Shown here one piece after another: positions 10,495-19,800 of a stretch of DNA of 30,138 nucleotides (position 1 is the stretch's first letter; each line of letters opens with the position of its first letter). A program made the translations under genes and the position numbers. The DNA is taken from NCBI GenBank assembly GCA_001931905.2, contig MSJI02000134.1, positions 1 to 30,138 of the forward strand, read 5' to 3'. The stretch comes from Cladosporium sp. IMV 00045 (lineage: Eukaryota; Ascomycota; Dothideomycetes; Cladosporiales; Cladosporiaceae). The notes beneath the pieces were generated by a model. That model was not told the origin of the DNA. It saw only the letters and a list, made by a program, of their open reading frames with translations, and did no database searches.

Positions 10495-10657
10495 AATTAC
10501 ATTGACCGGCAAGAGCAAACGAGCGAATACAACATCAAGGTGTTCAGAACTGTCTGGCTCTTACAGACACTCCAAAAAGGGAGCGCTTCACGGCCCATGT
10601 AAAAACATACACATGGAAAAAGACAAAACATCATACAGGGCAACACAAGGCATGGCT

Positions 10658-10668
10658 AAAAGGCAAAA
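10658..10668 (-). terminator. Pol III terminator tracts of the tRNA-Ala gene
   Basis: On the minus strand two T4 runs (10668-10665 and 10661-10658) lie 30-40 nt beyond the tRNA 3' end, and the first is preceded by TTTC. They are the first T4 runs after the tRNA and so the likely RNA polymerase III stops. Confidence 0.6.
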
Positions 10669-10675
10669 GAAACGC

Positions 10676-10691
10676 CTCATCCGAAGATGAG
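10676..10691 (-). other. UUCG-tetraloop hairpin in the tRNA trailer
   Basis: Read on the minus strand, CTCATC-TTCG-GATGAG forms a perfect 6-bp stem closed by the extra-stable C(UUCG)G loop. It begins 7 nt after the tRNA discriminator base and ends 7 nt before the first T4 tract, so it would sit within the 3' trailer of the primary Pol III transcript. Confidence 0.7.
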
Positions 10692-10697
10692 ATGCTA

Positions 10698-10796
10698 TGG
10701 AGAAACCCGGAGTCGAACCGGGAACCTTCTCCACTCAGCTAGTACGGGGTAATTGTACAGTGCTAAGAAGATGTCATACCGCTAGACCATATCCCC
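10698..10796 (-). tRNA. tRNA-Ala(AGC) with a 27-nt intron
   Basis: A complete cloverleaf can be drawn on the minus strand. The acceptor GGGGATA pairs with TTTCTCC and includes the G3:U70 wobble that identifies alanine tRNA; there is one T-T mismatch at the sixth pair. The D stem is GTC/GAC. The anticodon stem TCTTC/GGAGA closes the loop TTAGCA-T (anticodon AGC). The variable loop is AGGTT, and the T arm is CCCGG-TTCGACT-CCGGG with discriminator A. The intron (10760-10734) lies directly after position 37, the standard nuclear tRNA intron site. The internal B box GGTTCGACTCC matches consensus, and the A box lies in TGGTCTAGCGG. CCA is not encoded, as expected for a eukaryote. TFIIIC, whose Tfc4 subunit is encoded 1.5 kb away, would bind these boxes. 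Confidence 0.9.
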
Positions 10797-11174
10797 TAAT
10801 TGGTGAGAAGCCTGAAGTCTACAAATTATATTTATTGTGCATGAAATTAAAGCAGCTCCCTGCTGGCTAGATAGGTTGTCAAGATATTCTGAACGACTAT
10901 CATGAATTCCAAGAAGATAGGGAAATGGGTCGTTTGAAGGTAACTTTGAACGCTAATTTTTGGTATTTTCATTAAGTCAACCTCTCGTCTTTTTCGCTTG
11001 ACCCAGAGCTTTTGCTGCGCATCAAAATGATGCTAGCGCTATTCCAGCTATACAAACAAATGCCGTAGCCTGTCTTCTGTTCGCATTTTTATTGCCTGCA
11101 AGTGTCGGGCTTCGTGCCGGTGGCACAGTCGCTGTATGAAGCGATTCTGACGCACATGTTGCTGCTATCCTGAC

Positions 11175-11205
<31 letters not shown>

Positions 11206-11286
11206 ACCGCCGCCACCATTGCTCGGCGCATGCTTGCTTTCCACTGGAATAAAGGATTTATCGCACCAAGTACTCATCTGTCCCTT
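10797..11286. other. Intergenic: tRNA upstream flank and SMD1 3' region
   Basis: These 490 bp lie upstream of the tRNA gene and downstream of the SMD1 stop (both on the minus strand). The part next to the tRNA is A/T-rich, as is common for Pol III 5' flanks. The part next to SMD1 is probably its 3' UTR and holds a (GCT)10 microsatellite. Ser- or Ala-rich frames across the microsatellite are not credible genes. Confidence 0.5.
11176..11205. repeat. (GCT)10 trinucleotide microsatellite
   Basis: Ten perfect GCT units lie about 80 bp beyond the SMD1 stop codon, probably in its 3' UTR (reading AGC on the transcript strand). Such a tract is likely to vary in length between strains. Confidence 0.9.
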
Positions 11287-11845
11287 TTAAAACCCTCTGC
11301 CACGGCCACGGCCGCCCCTTCCACCACGTCCTCTAGGACCGCCCCTTCCACCACCGCGAGGACCGCCACGTCCGCCGCGATCCGCGACTTCCTTGCGCGG
11401 CTTATTCTTCGGTTTGGGCGCGTCGTCGACGAGGAGGTTGTCAAGAGGTAGGGAGTCGGGGAGGATGATGTGTCGGATCTCGCTGCCGCGGATGGAGATG
11501 TGGTCGAGGCTAACGGGGCTGCCGCCCTTGACGGTCATTTTCGCTGTGCGCAGGTTGGTGTTCATTTGCGGCGAGACTGAAGCAATTGAGCCGTTGATGA
11601 TTGTGCCTGCGATTCAAGGTGTTAGTGATTTGGCTCGGCGGTGTCTTGCGACTCGTGGATATGCTGGGTTGTGCACTTACCGGTCTTGAGCTCGACGGTG
11701 ACCGTCTCATTGGTGCACTTCATGAGGAACCTACGTTCATGTGAGTCAGTCATGCTCTTGTCCAGCCGGCCTTGCGAGCAATCTTTCAGCATATGGCTCG
11801 CGCGCGCGCTCTGTTGGGAAGAGAAGCCTACCTGACGAGCTTCAT
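11287..11845 (-). CDS. SMD1: Small nuclear ribonucleoprotein Sm D1
   Basis: Exons on the minus strand are 11845-11832, 11730-11681 and 11606-11287 (14, 50 and 320 nt), giving 127 aa. Introns are 101 nt (donor GTAGGC) and 74 nt (donor GTAAGT, branch CTAAC). The spliced start [20 protein letters not shown] is the conserved SmD1 Sm1 motif. [17 protein letters not shown], then [19 protein letters not shown] form Sm2 with the usual IRG turn, and [16 protein letters not shown] leads into an RG-rich tail of about 30 residues, normally dimethylated on arginine. SmD1 is part of the heptameric ring on U1, U2, U4 and U5 snRNA. The first coding exon carries only four full codons, so frame-based gene finding easily misses it. 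The gene is head to head with TFC4. Confidence 0.95.
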
Positions 11846-12322
11846 GATTGCGTGTGTGTGGCGATATTTGTGCTGAGTAGGTCGTGTAGGTCGTCAAGCA
11901 CAGTAGGGGTGGAGTGAGGATGACAATATATGGGCGTGAGGATTTTGATGTCACATGTAGCGATTGGCCTTTGACGTCGCGCGCATGTGAAGTCGGCTTT
12001 GCGTTTGCTGCTGGACGACGTCTGCTTGGCGCTTCCGACTGCGCGAGAGCTCTCCACGCAAAAACGACGCTAGCGTTGACCTGCATCCTCTACCACTCTT
12101 GAACCAATCGCTGTTCTTGCAAAGATCGATCAATGCGACGACCTGACATTGCGAACTAAAATCCATCGCTCTGAGCACGAAAACATTGCATTGTCGCCTC
12201 GTTGCATGCCGATACGGTAGTTTGATCACACATATTCTCTCGAATTCCCAGGTCCATGAGAGGCCGCCACCTGCTCACAGCGGGTCGTCCGGCAGTGGAG
12301 CAAGGTTGAATCATTTGCGAAA
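11846..12322. promoter_or_regulatory. Bidirectional promoter region SMD1 / TFC4
   Basis: Only 477 bp separate the two start codons, so both promoters and leaders are packed here. No clear TATA box is seen on either strand and no repeat or RNA gene stands out. Confidence 0.5.
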
Positions 12323-15300
12323 ATGGATGGACATGCACACGACAAGGATCTGGATGACTACCCGGATCCTCATACTTCTTCTCTGAATCCATACCCGGTG
12401 CTGTCACAGCCGACGTGGGGTTCATATTCTGGTACTGCGCCAGCAGATGGCGTGGAAGGCGCGGAAGATGGAGATGGGAATGCTTCCCAGATATATCCAG
12501 ACCTTGATGACAGCCAAACTCCGGATCCTTATGGAGCAAGCAACGAATACAGCCGGATTGCCGAACAATTCCACATGCGATATGGAACCCCTCAGAAACG
12601 ACAAAACTACCACTTTCCTGGTGCTGCCATCGAATATGAGACGGATGTCGATGGCGAGCCTGATGAGAGGCCTATGGAAAACCCTTACTATGACAGGGAG
12701 CTGGTGCGACGTGCAGAAGCTGTTGATGGTGGCGATTATGTACCTACAGAGGACGATGCCAGCAGTGACGACGACGATGACGACGACGACGACCCTGAGT
12801 TTGAAGCCAACTTCGCTGAGGCGCTTGCTATGACCGAAGATGATATGTCTATTGCAGATGCCGCAAAACCTGGCCGTGGACGTCCACGTGGCCGTGGTAG
12901 AGGAGCCGGTCGAGGGAGAGCGAGAGGGCGAGGTTGGAAGTGGGCGGTCAAAGGCACAGAACATGATCCAGCGGTGCGCAAAGCTCGAGAAAGAGCGGAA
13001 GAGAAACGTCTTAGAGGTCGGAAAACTGGCCCTAGGACTGGCCCTGGTGCCAAAAAGTCGAAGAAACGGCAACGCGCCGAAGACCCAGGACCAGAATTCA
13101 AAGCACTTCAAGCACAGGCGACTGAGGCTTTCCTTGGTGGTCAACTCGATCAAGCAATGGACCTTGCGCGTCAAGCTGTCATGATCAATCCGGAAATTTA
13201 CGTCGCCCATTCTCTCCTTTCCGACATTCTCATCGCCAAAGGGCAGCAGAAAGATGCCTTGGGCGCTTTGATGACGGGCGCCAACATCAAAAAAGATCCT
13301 GATCTCTGGCTGCTTGTAGCAAACAAGACGTTGGAGATGGCTGGTGCTTTCAGGACTCGCGCGGAGTATGACCAAGCTGTTTTCTGTCTTTCCAAGGCGA
13401 TACATTATAGCCACGGCGAAGACACTTTCGAGATACGCACGCAGAGGCGAGATCTCCACTTGGATGCTGGCCATGATATCAAGGCTCGCACTGACACGAA
13501 GATTCTGTTGCGTGCCAAACCGGACGACCTGGATAATCTCAAACTGTATGCGGAGCTTTGTCTCGAGTCAAAAGACCATTTCGAAATGGCAGCTGCTCGA
13601 GAAATTTACGAGAACACTTTTCAAATGTTCGAGGACAAAGACAGCTTCGGAGATGCAGAGGTCCAATGGGCCCACCTGAATTTATATCTTGACATAGTGG
13701 AGGCAACCAAAGAGCCACATCATGCAATTTTCCAGCTTAAACGAATTGCAAGATGGTTTCTGGGTCGCAAAGAGGATGAATATTGGGATGAAGTGAAGGG
13801 TGATGACCGTGAACTCGACAGTGGTCACGAGCGCCGATTTGAAATCCCGGAGTTCCGTAACAGCTCAAATCACAATCTGGACGCATACGGGGATGGCTTG
13901 CCATTGGACCTGAGGGTCAAGGTGGGAACGCTCCGTCTCAAGATGAAGAAACAAGAGGAAGCACTCAGACACTTTGACCACATTTACGATCTCCGGGATG
14001 ACATCGCGAACGTCTACGACTTGTTTTACACAATTGGAGATACGCTTCGGCTTAACGCTATGTACGATTCTGCCATTCGCTTCTACAAGCCGATCGAGGT
14101 CCTGGAAGACGAACTCACAGATCAATACTGGATCAGCATGGCGGCATGTTACAGAGGCTTGAAAGATTTCGACGAAGCGGAAAAGTGCTACAGAGCTGTC
14201 ATTGAGCTGGACCCGGATCATGCCCCAGCAAGGGCTGAACTTGCGAAGATGCTTGCTGATGACATGGACCAGAAGTCAAAAGCCATCTCTGTCGTGCGTG
14301 ATCTCATCGCAATGGGCAGAAAGGATATCATCAGAAAGGAAAGGCTTGAGATGCCGCCAGTCAACCCCCGAGAATCAGCAAGAAAAGAGAAGATCACTGA
14401 GAATAAGAGAAAGCGAGCTACCGTCGATCTGGTGGCTGTCCCGGAGCTGGACGAGACGCTCATGCGGAAACGTATGAAGCAGCGCGAGAATGTTAGACTC
14501 CGTGAGTCGAGGAGGAAAGATCATGAGGACGACCAAGAAGCTGCCGCCGATTCAGAAAGCGACGAAGAGGGCAATGATTCTTTCGTACCAGCTGGAAGTG
14601 GATCTTTCAGCGCATTCCAGCCGGTATTCGGCGAGGACGGAGAACCAGGGCCTAACAAGGAATTCAGCCTAGAGGCGGAGGTTGACAAGCACAATCAGCA
14701 CGTCGAGAAGGTCAACCAGAGACGCGCTTATGCTGAGATTCTCAAGAAAGAAGAGGATAGGGAACGCTTCTTCGAAGAGCAGGCTGGTCGTGTTCTGACA
14801 TATTTCGCTAAGGTGAAAGAGCTGTGGCATGTCCTGGACGACGAAAGCGCCAGTGAAGAAGAAGTTTTCGACTGGATGGACAACGCCAGAATGATGTATC
14901 GTGAATTTCGCACGATGAGGGTATTCTACCCCATGAGAGACAGGTACAAGCCCTTCAGGGGATTTGCTCCTGTCCGCATTCGCAACAGAGGCAGCAAGTT
15001 TATTCGCGAGATGGAAGCGTTCAAGAAGCGACTCGAGGATGATGGCGCTCAAGAAGAAGCACCTGACAGTGATTCTGACCACGGAGGAGGTGGCACCACC
15101 AAAGACAAAGCGCCTCCACCACTCGATGTCTCAACGCCCACCGATTTTCACGGCATCAACTTCCCAACATGGCACCACATCTTCATCGATCTCGCGCTAC
15201 TCGACGCGAAACAAAGCGATCAAGAATCCTGCTACGAGATCATCGAAAACGGCCTGTTCAATTCCAACGTCTTCTACCACGACGAAGAGCTTCTCAACAC

Positions 15301-16240
15301 ATCCCAAGCCGCCTCCATCTGCTGCGCGCTCATGTTCAACGACAGCGAGCGTTTGATCAAGACGGCGCGCTGGTTCGCAATGCGCGGCGACCTTCGCTCC
15401 GGCTCTTCATACCAACTGGTGTCCGCAGTCTCCCGCCTAGCCTACGGCGACAACACCTTCTTCACCTCCGGCCCAACGCAGAAATTCATGCTGCGTAGCG
15501 TCAAGTCCCTTGACTACCAAGCCCTACCCCCCAAAATCCGCAAGAAATACGACTTCGGCATGCCGGCCAGCACGCTCAAGCGACGCGAAAAGCCCGAATT
15601 CGCCGCCGACGGCCTCGACACTGGCGCCCTGCTGAGCTACGGGCACATGGTCTCCGTGGCAAACCACTCCTCCTCCGCCCTGCCCTACTTCTTCCGCGCC
15701 TTCGCCCTCGCCCCCGAGGACCCGGGCATCAACCTCAGCATCTCCGCGCAGTACGTCAGCGCCGCCATGAAGCGCCAGACCCACAACCGCCACCACGAAA
15801 TCCACCAGGGCCTCAGCTTCCTGTACCGCTACTACGCTTTCCGCTCGCGCTCCGGCGTCCCCGCTGAAGTCCAGGAGGCCGAGTTCAACGTCGCCCGCAT
15901 GTGGCACGTCCTCGGCCTCACGCACATCGCCGTGCCCGCGTATGAGCGCGCCCTTGCTCTGAGCGAGCGGGTGCAGGCGGATATCGAGCAGCGATCCGCA
16001 CAGCGTACAGCGCGTCTTCAGGCTCTGGAAGCGAGCATGCGAGCGCGCGAAGATGAAGGCTCTGCTCCCTCGCGAGAAGAGGAAGTCGAAGCGGCGAAGC
16101 TCAGGAATGAGGAAGAGTGCGGGTTCGGACGGGAGGATTACGCCGCTGAGGCGGCGTGTGCTTTGCAGAGTGTTTACACGGCTGTGGGGAATCAGAGGGC
16201 GGCGGAGGAGATTGCTGTGAAGTGGTTGGTGCTTGAATGA
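12323..16240 (+). CDS. TFC4: TFIIIC TPR subunit Tfc4 (sfc4; TFIIIC102-like)
   Basis: This is a single-exon gene of 1305 aa. The acidic N-terminus includes an Asp run (about residues 148-157). An RG-rich stretch (about 184-203) follows and contains GRGRPRGRGRG, which resembles an AT-hook. TPR repeats start near residue 257 (FKALQAQATEAFLGGQLDQA, LARQAVMINPEIYVAHSLLS), and further copies include YRGLKDFDEAEKCYRAVIEL then DPDHAPARAELAKML. A charged linker (about 690-760), a second helical region near 800-880, and C-terminal TPRs (YFFRAFALAPEDPGINLSIS) complete the usual two-array layout. Tfc4 is the tauA scaffold of TFIIIC: it contacts TFIIIB (Brf1/Bdp1) and positions it upstream of tRNA and 5S genes. 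Length and layout match ascomycete orthologues. ATG at 12323 is the first methionine of the frame. Confidence 0.92.
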   Translation: MDGHAHDKDLDDYPDPHTSSLNPYPVLSQPTWGSYSGTAPADGVEGAEDGDGNASQIYPDLDDSQTPDPYGASNEYSRIAEQFHMRYGTPQKRQNYHFPGAAIEYETDVDGEPDERPMENPYYDRELVRRAEAVDGGDYVPTEDDASSDDDDDDDDDPEFEANFAEALAMTEDDMSIADAAKPGRGRPRGRGRGAGRGRARGRGWKWAVKGTEHDPAVRKARERAEEKRLRGRKTGPRTGPGAKKSKKRQRAEDPGPEFKALQAQATEAFLGGQLDQAMDLARQAVMINPEIYVAHSLLSDILIAKGQQKDALGALMTGANIKKDPDLWLLVANKTLEMAGAFRTRAEYDQAVFCLSKAIHYSHGEDTFEIRTQRRDLHLDAGHDIKARTDTKILLRAKPDDLDNLKLYAELCLESKDHFEMAAAREIYENTFQMFEDKDSFGDAEVQWAHLNLYLDIVEATKEPHHAIFQLKRIARWFLGRKEDEYWDEVKGDDRELDSGHERRFEIPEFRNSSNHNLDAYGDGLPLDLRVKVGTLRLKMKKQEEALRHFDHIYDLRDDIANVYDLFYTIGDTLRLNAMYDSAIRFYKPIEVLEDELTDQYWISMAACYRGLKDFDEAEKCYRAVIELDPDHAPARAELAKMLADDMDQKSKAISVVRDLIAMGRKDIIRKERLEMPPVNPRESARKEKITENKRKRATVDLVAVPELDETLMRKRMKQRENVRLRESRRKDHEDDQEAAADSESDEEGNDSFVPAGSGSFSAFQPVFGEDGEPGPNKEFSLEAEVDKHNQHVEKVNQRRAYAEILKKEEDRERFFEEQAGRVLTYFAKVKELWHVLDDESASEEEVFDWMDNARMMYREFRTMRVFYPMRDRYKPFRGFAPVRIRNRGSKFIREMEAFKKRLEDDGAQEEAPDSDSDHGGGGTTKDKAPPPLDVSTPTDFHGINFPTWHHIFIDLALLDAKQSDQESCYEIIENGLFNSNVFYHDEELLNTSQAASICCALMFNDSERLIKTARWFAMRGDLRSGSSYQLVSAVSRLAYGDNTFFTSGPTQKFMLRSVKSLDYQALPPKIRKKYDFGMPASTLKRREKPEFAADGLDTGALLSYGHMVSVANHSSSALPYFFRAFALAPEDPGINLSISAQYVSAAMKRQTHNRHHEIHQGLSFLYRYYAFRSRSGVPAEVQEAEFNVARMWHVLGLTHIAVPAYERALALSERVQADIEQRSAQRTARLQALEASMRAREDEGSAPSREEEVEAAKLRNEEECGFGREDYAAEAACALQSVYTAVGNQRAAEEIAVKWLVLE

Positions 16241-16836
16241 GATGGTTTGTTAGGGAAGGTGACAAGTGGGAGGTGGGAGTTGGTGTGAGTGTAGTTGAAT
16301 GTGTACGTGAGAGACAAGAGAGACGGGTCTTGTTCTATGTTTTTGATACCCCTAGCTACCTCTCGTACAAGAAAATTATGTCAAAGAGGTAATCAGTCTA
16401 TGATACAAACAAGCAAACCGAGTTCATCCCTATCCTACTACCGATGAAGAACACGCTAAAACGCAGCATTGAAAACGTGAAAAGCTCGTACAATAACAGT
16501 ACACTGGCAAGAAATCCAACCCCAGCCAATCCTGACAAAGCCTTGACCTTTCCCATAACCATGTCTGAAAACACAAAACCATCATCAAAAGCATTGCACC
16601 CACGCACCCGCCATGTCCACAATGCCATCCTCCAAGTTCCAATTTCGAAAAGAACTACCCATTGCCACCCACTCACTTCTTTCCACCCCACCACCTTTCT
16701 CTCCGCAATCAATCTTGAAACCGCTTCATTGACACACGCCTTCCAATTCCATCCACATTCCCATCCTCCAATGCCCAATGCCAAATCTCAACCAAAAAAG
16801 TTAAAGAAAAAACACTCCATATTCACTTTTTCACAA
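16241..16836. other. Convergent intergenic region TFC4 / NUP159
   Basis: The 596 bp between the two stop codons should hold both 3' UTRs. The right part is rich in C and A on the plus strand, which extends open frames into the antisense of NUP159 without coding sense. No gene, RNA or repeat is recognised. Confidence 0.5.
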
Positions 16837-19800
16837 TCACTTCTCCACCCCAACAATCTTGCCACCCCTCCTCTCCACCCTCTCCCTCAAACCCCTCAAC
16901 ACCTTCCTCCTAGCCTTCTCGCGGCCCAGCCAGCCCTCCGCCTCCTCCACGCTCACGTCCTGCATTTTCTTCCTCGACGTGCTCGCGCTGAAACTGGCCG
17001 TGCTCCTGCCCAGCGCGCTGGCGCCGAGATCCGCCACGGAGCGCCTGCCAGGAGGGGTGTGCGGCTGCTGCGATGGCAAGAAGCGCGAGCCGAACATGCC
17101 GCTCATGCCCAGCTGGTCGCCGTTGGCGGCCATGCGTTGCGGGCGGCTGCGGCGCGGAGTACTGCTGGCGGCGGGGGAGCCGGAGCGGCTGGCGTTGGTG
17201 TTGCTGAGGAGTTTGGAGCCGCGCAGGGTGGTGACGAGGCTGTCTTCGTAGTCGTCGCCGAGACGCAAATTGGCGAGGCCGCGGGGCAGGCGGCGGATTT
17301 GGGCTTCGAGGACGTCGACGTCGCCGCTGCGCTGCTCGACCATGGCGGTCATTTTGAGGATGGTGTTGGTCACGGCTTCGACGGTGGGGACGTTGGAGGC
17401 TGGGCCTGCGGCGCCGCCTTTGGCTTGACCTTCGCCGGATGCTGAGGGTGCGGAGGCGAGGTCGGCGCGGAGGATGCTCATGGCTTCTTCCGCTTCGGCG
17501 AGCTGTTTTTGCATCTTCTGCACGGCTTGGCGGAGCTCGGTTTGCTGAGCGGCGGTTTCGCTTGGGAGAGGGGCGTTGAATTGCTCGGCTTGCTGTTTTG
17601 GGTCCGTCCTGCTGGCGATTTGCTTCCTCAAGTCGGCGGCGCGGCTCTTGAGTTTCTGAAGCTCTTTTTCTTCGTCTACGCAATCCGCGATCTTACCTGC
17701 GGGGTCTTCTACGCGGCCGTTGTCGAGATCCTTGCCAACGCCTTCGATGAGCGAGCGAAGGTCGTCAAACTCGGCGAACACCCAGCCTTCTTCATCCTCC
17801 AGATCGCGCTTAGTCATAGGGCCAGAGTTGTCGCGAGCATGGCTGTGGGCATCGACGAAAGACTGCAGAGACCTGGCATTGAGGCCAAGCGTGTCGATCA
17901 TGCTGTTCACATCGCGGAAGACCTTCTCCATTGATCCAGCAACGCCAGGCTTGTCGGATCCACCGGTGTAGTTGTGATGAGCGATGAACTCTGGCAAGTC
18001 ACTTGAGGGCTCGACCGGTGCCTCGAGGATCGCTTTGATGCGAGCATCCTCTTCGTCGTCAAGCTCGTCCTGAGTGGGTGGCTGCGGTGTTGGTGCCTTT
18101 TGTCGCTGAGTAGGGCGTTCGACAGGCTTGCCTGGCGGAACAGAGATCTTGCCGAACGAAGGCGGCTGCGCTGATGGAGCTTTGCTCGGAGCACGAACAG
18201 GGCTCGGTGAGCGAGGACTCTGCGGTTTAGGCGGAGGCGCAAAGCTGGTTGGCGGTTTGGGGAAGCCAGCAGGTGTGTATGAGGTCTTCTTCTCGGTTGC
18301 TGGCGTGGTAGACTGCTCGTCACGCTCGCCTCGCTTTGGACTCGCGGCAGAAATTCTAGACTCGAAAGCAGACAGCTGCTTAGGGTCCTCGATGGTGCGG
18401 TCATCCTCTTCTTCGTCGTCCTCTTCATCCTCATCCTCGTCATCGTCATCGTCTCCCTCCTCGTCATCATCATCATCATCATCACCTTCTTCTTCCTCAT
18501 CGTCAGAACCCCAATCAGGCTCATCGTCGTCCTCAAGGGGCCCTTCATCCTCTTCATCTGCGCTTGCAGATTCGGAAAACCTCTCATCACCAACATCGAG
18601 AGGCGGGCTGCCCGCAATCGGAACATCGGCGCCCTCATCGGCCTTCTTTGGCTTCGACGGCAAGAAGTCTGGCGGCAAGGGTGCATCATCTGTAGCGGCG
18701 GGTGTCGGTTCCTTCTTCGATTTTGAAGGGAGGAAGTCCGGTGGCAAAGGTGCATCGTTAGCTGCAGGCTTCTTCTCCGCTGGCTTGTCGTTGGTAGGTC
18801 CCTGAGGAGTTAGGAGACCAGGAGGAGACGCAAGTCCCTCAGGTTCTTTCGCCTGCTTTGGAGGGCTCGCAGGCGTGGTTGAAGCCTCGGGGATATCGTT
18901 AAGCTTAGGGGATTGAGTTGAGCCTGGTTCTTCTTTGATCGGTGTGGTCGGATCAGTGTTCTTGCCAATCGTGTTGAGCGAACTAGAGAAGCCAGAACCG
19001 AACATGCTGGCGCCTGGTTCCTTGGGTTTGGGGAGATCATCCTTTGCTGTCCCATCGGGCTTGAACGATGAGCCGAGCTTGAATCCGCCGAGCCCACCAA
19101 GACCAGACGACTGTTTTTTGTCGTCTGTCTTGTTTTCTTGTGCCTGCGACGGCTGGCCAAACGAGGACTTGCCAAAGGATGCTCCAGATCCGAAAGCACC
19201 ACCGGATGCGAAACTTCCTGTAGTCGAATTTAGCGTCACTGTAGAACCGAAGGAAGAAGTGGCAGGCATACCGGATTGTTGCTGTCCAGCGGAGGCGAAA
19301 GAAGATTGTTGGGTGTTGCTGTTGTTGCCGAACGAACCGAATGCGGATCCTCCAGTGGAAAAAGGCGAAGCGGCAGGTTTGTTTCCACCGTCATTCGGCT
19401 TTCCGAAGCTGGCGAACGGCGAAGACTGTGCCTTGTTGTCGTTTCCACCAGGCTTACCGAAGCTGGCGAAAGGCGAAGCTGCAGGTTTGCTATCATCGCC
19501 ACTCGGTTTTGCAAAGCTACCGAAAGGTGAAGCAGCAGGCTTGTTCTCCTCACCACTGGGCTTGCCGAAGCTGCTGAACGGCGAAGCGGCAGGCTTGTTC
19601 TCGTTTTCGTTTGATTTGCCAAAGCTACTGAACGGTGAGGCAAGCGCCTTGCCTGCTTGATCTTCGCTCGACTTGCCAAAAGTGCCAAAATTGGAAGCGG
19701 GTTTGGGTTCACTCGGCTTGCCGAAAGCAGCACCACCAAAAGGAGAAGGAGCAGTCTTCTTGTCGTCACCGCCAGCCTTCGCAAAGCTGGCGAAAGGTGA

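Larger units (their letters stand above)
9934..10657. other. Intergenic: AYR1 upstream region and tRNA downstream flank
   Basis: No protein gene is supported here. The AYR1 promoter must lie in the left part; a T9 run at about 10001-10009 and CTCATCACAAG-type sequence follow the ATG on the minus strand. Two short features stand out: overlapping palindromes TAGGTACCTA and CCTACATGTAGG (10255-10272), and two adjoining CCCTAA telomere-type units (10483-10494). TTCCTTCG occurs twice in direct repeat at about 10222-10238. Confidence 0.5.

Noticed and set aside
10469..10690. Basic 73-codon plus frame next to the tRNA
   Set aside because: It starts at a TTG, runs antisense to the tRNA trailer, and has no homology I recognise.
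11022..11277. Small Ser- or Ala-rich frames through the (GCT)10 tract
   Set aside because: Homopolymer frames created by the microsatellite in the probable SMD1 3' UTR; no start context or other support.
12422..13474. Long antisense frame (350 codons) opposite TFC4
   Set aside because: The plus frame encodes a recognisable TPR protein; the antisense frame has no family features and only mirrors codon bias.
16444..17445. 333-codon plus frame between TFC4 and NUP159
   Set aside because: The left part is low-complexity His/Pro/Thr and the right part is antisense to the NUP159 C-terminus.
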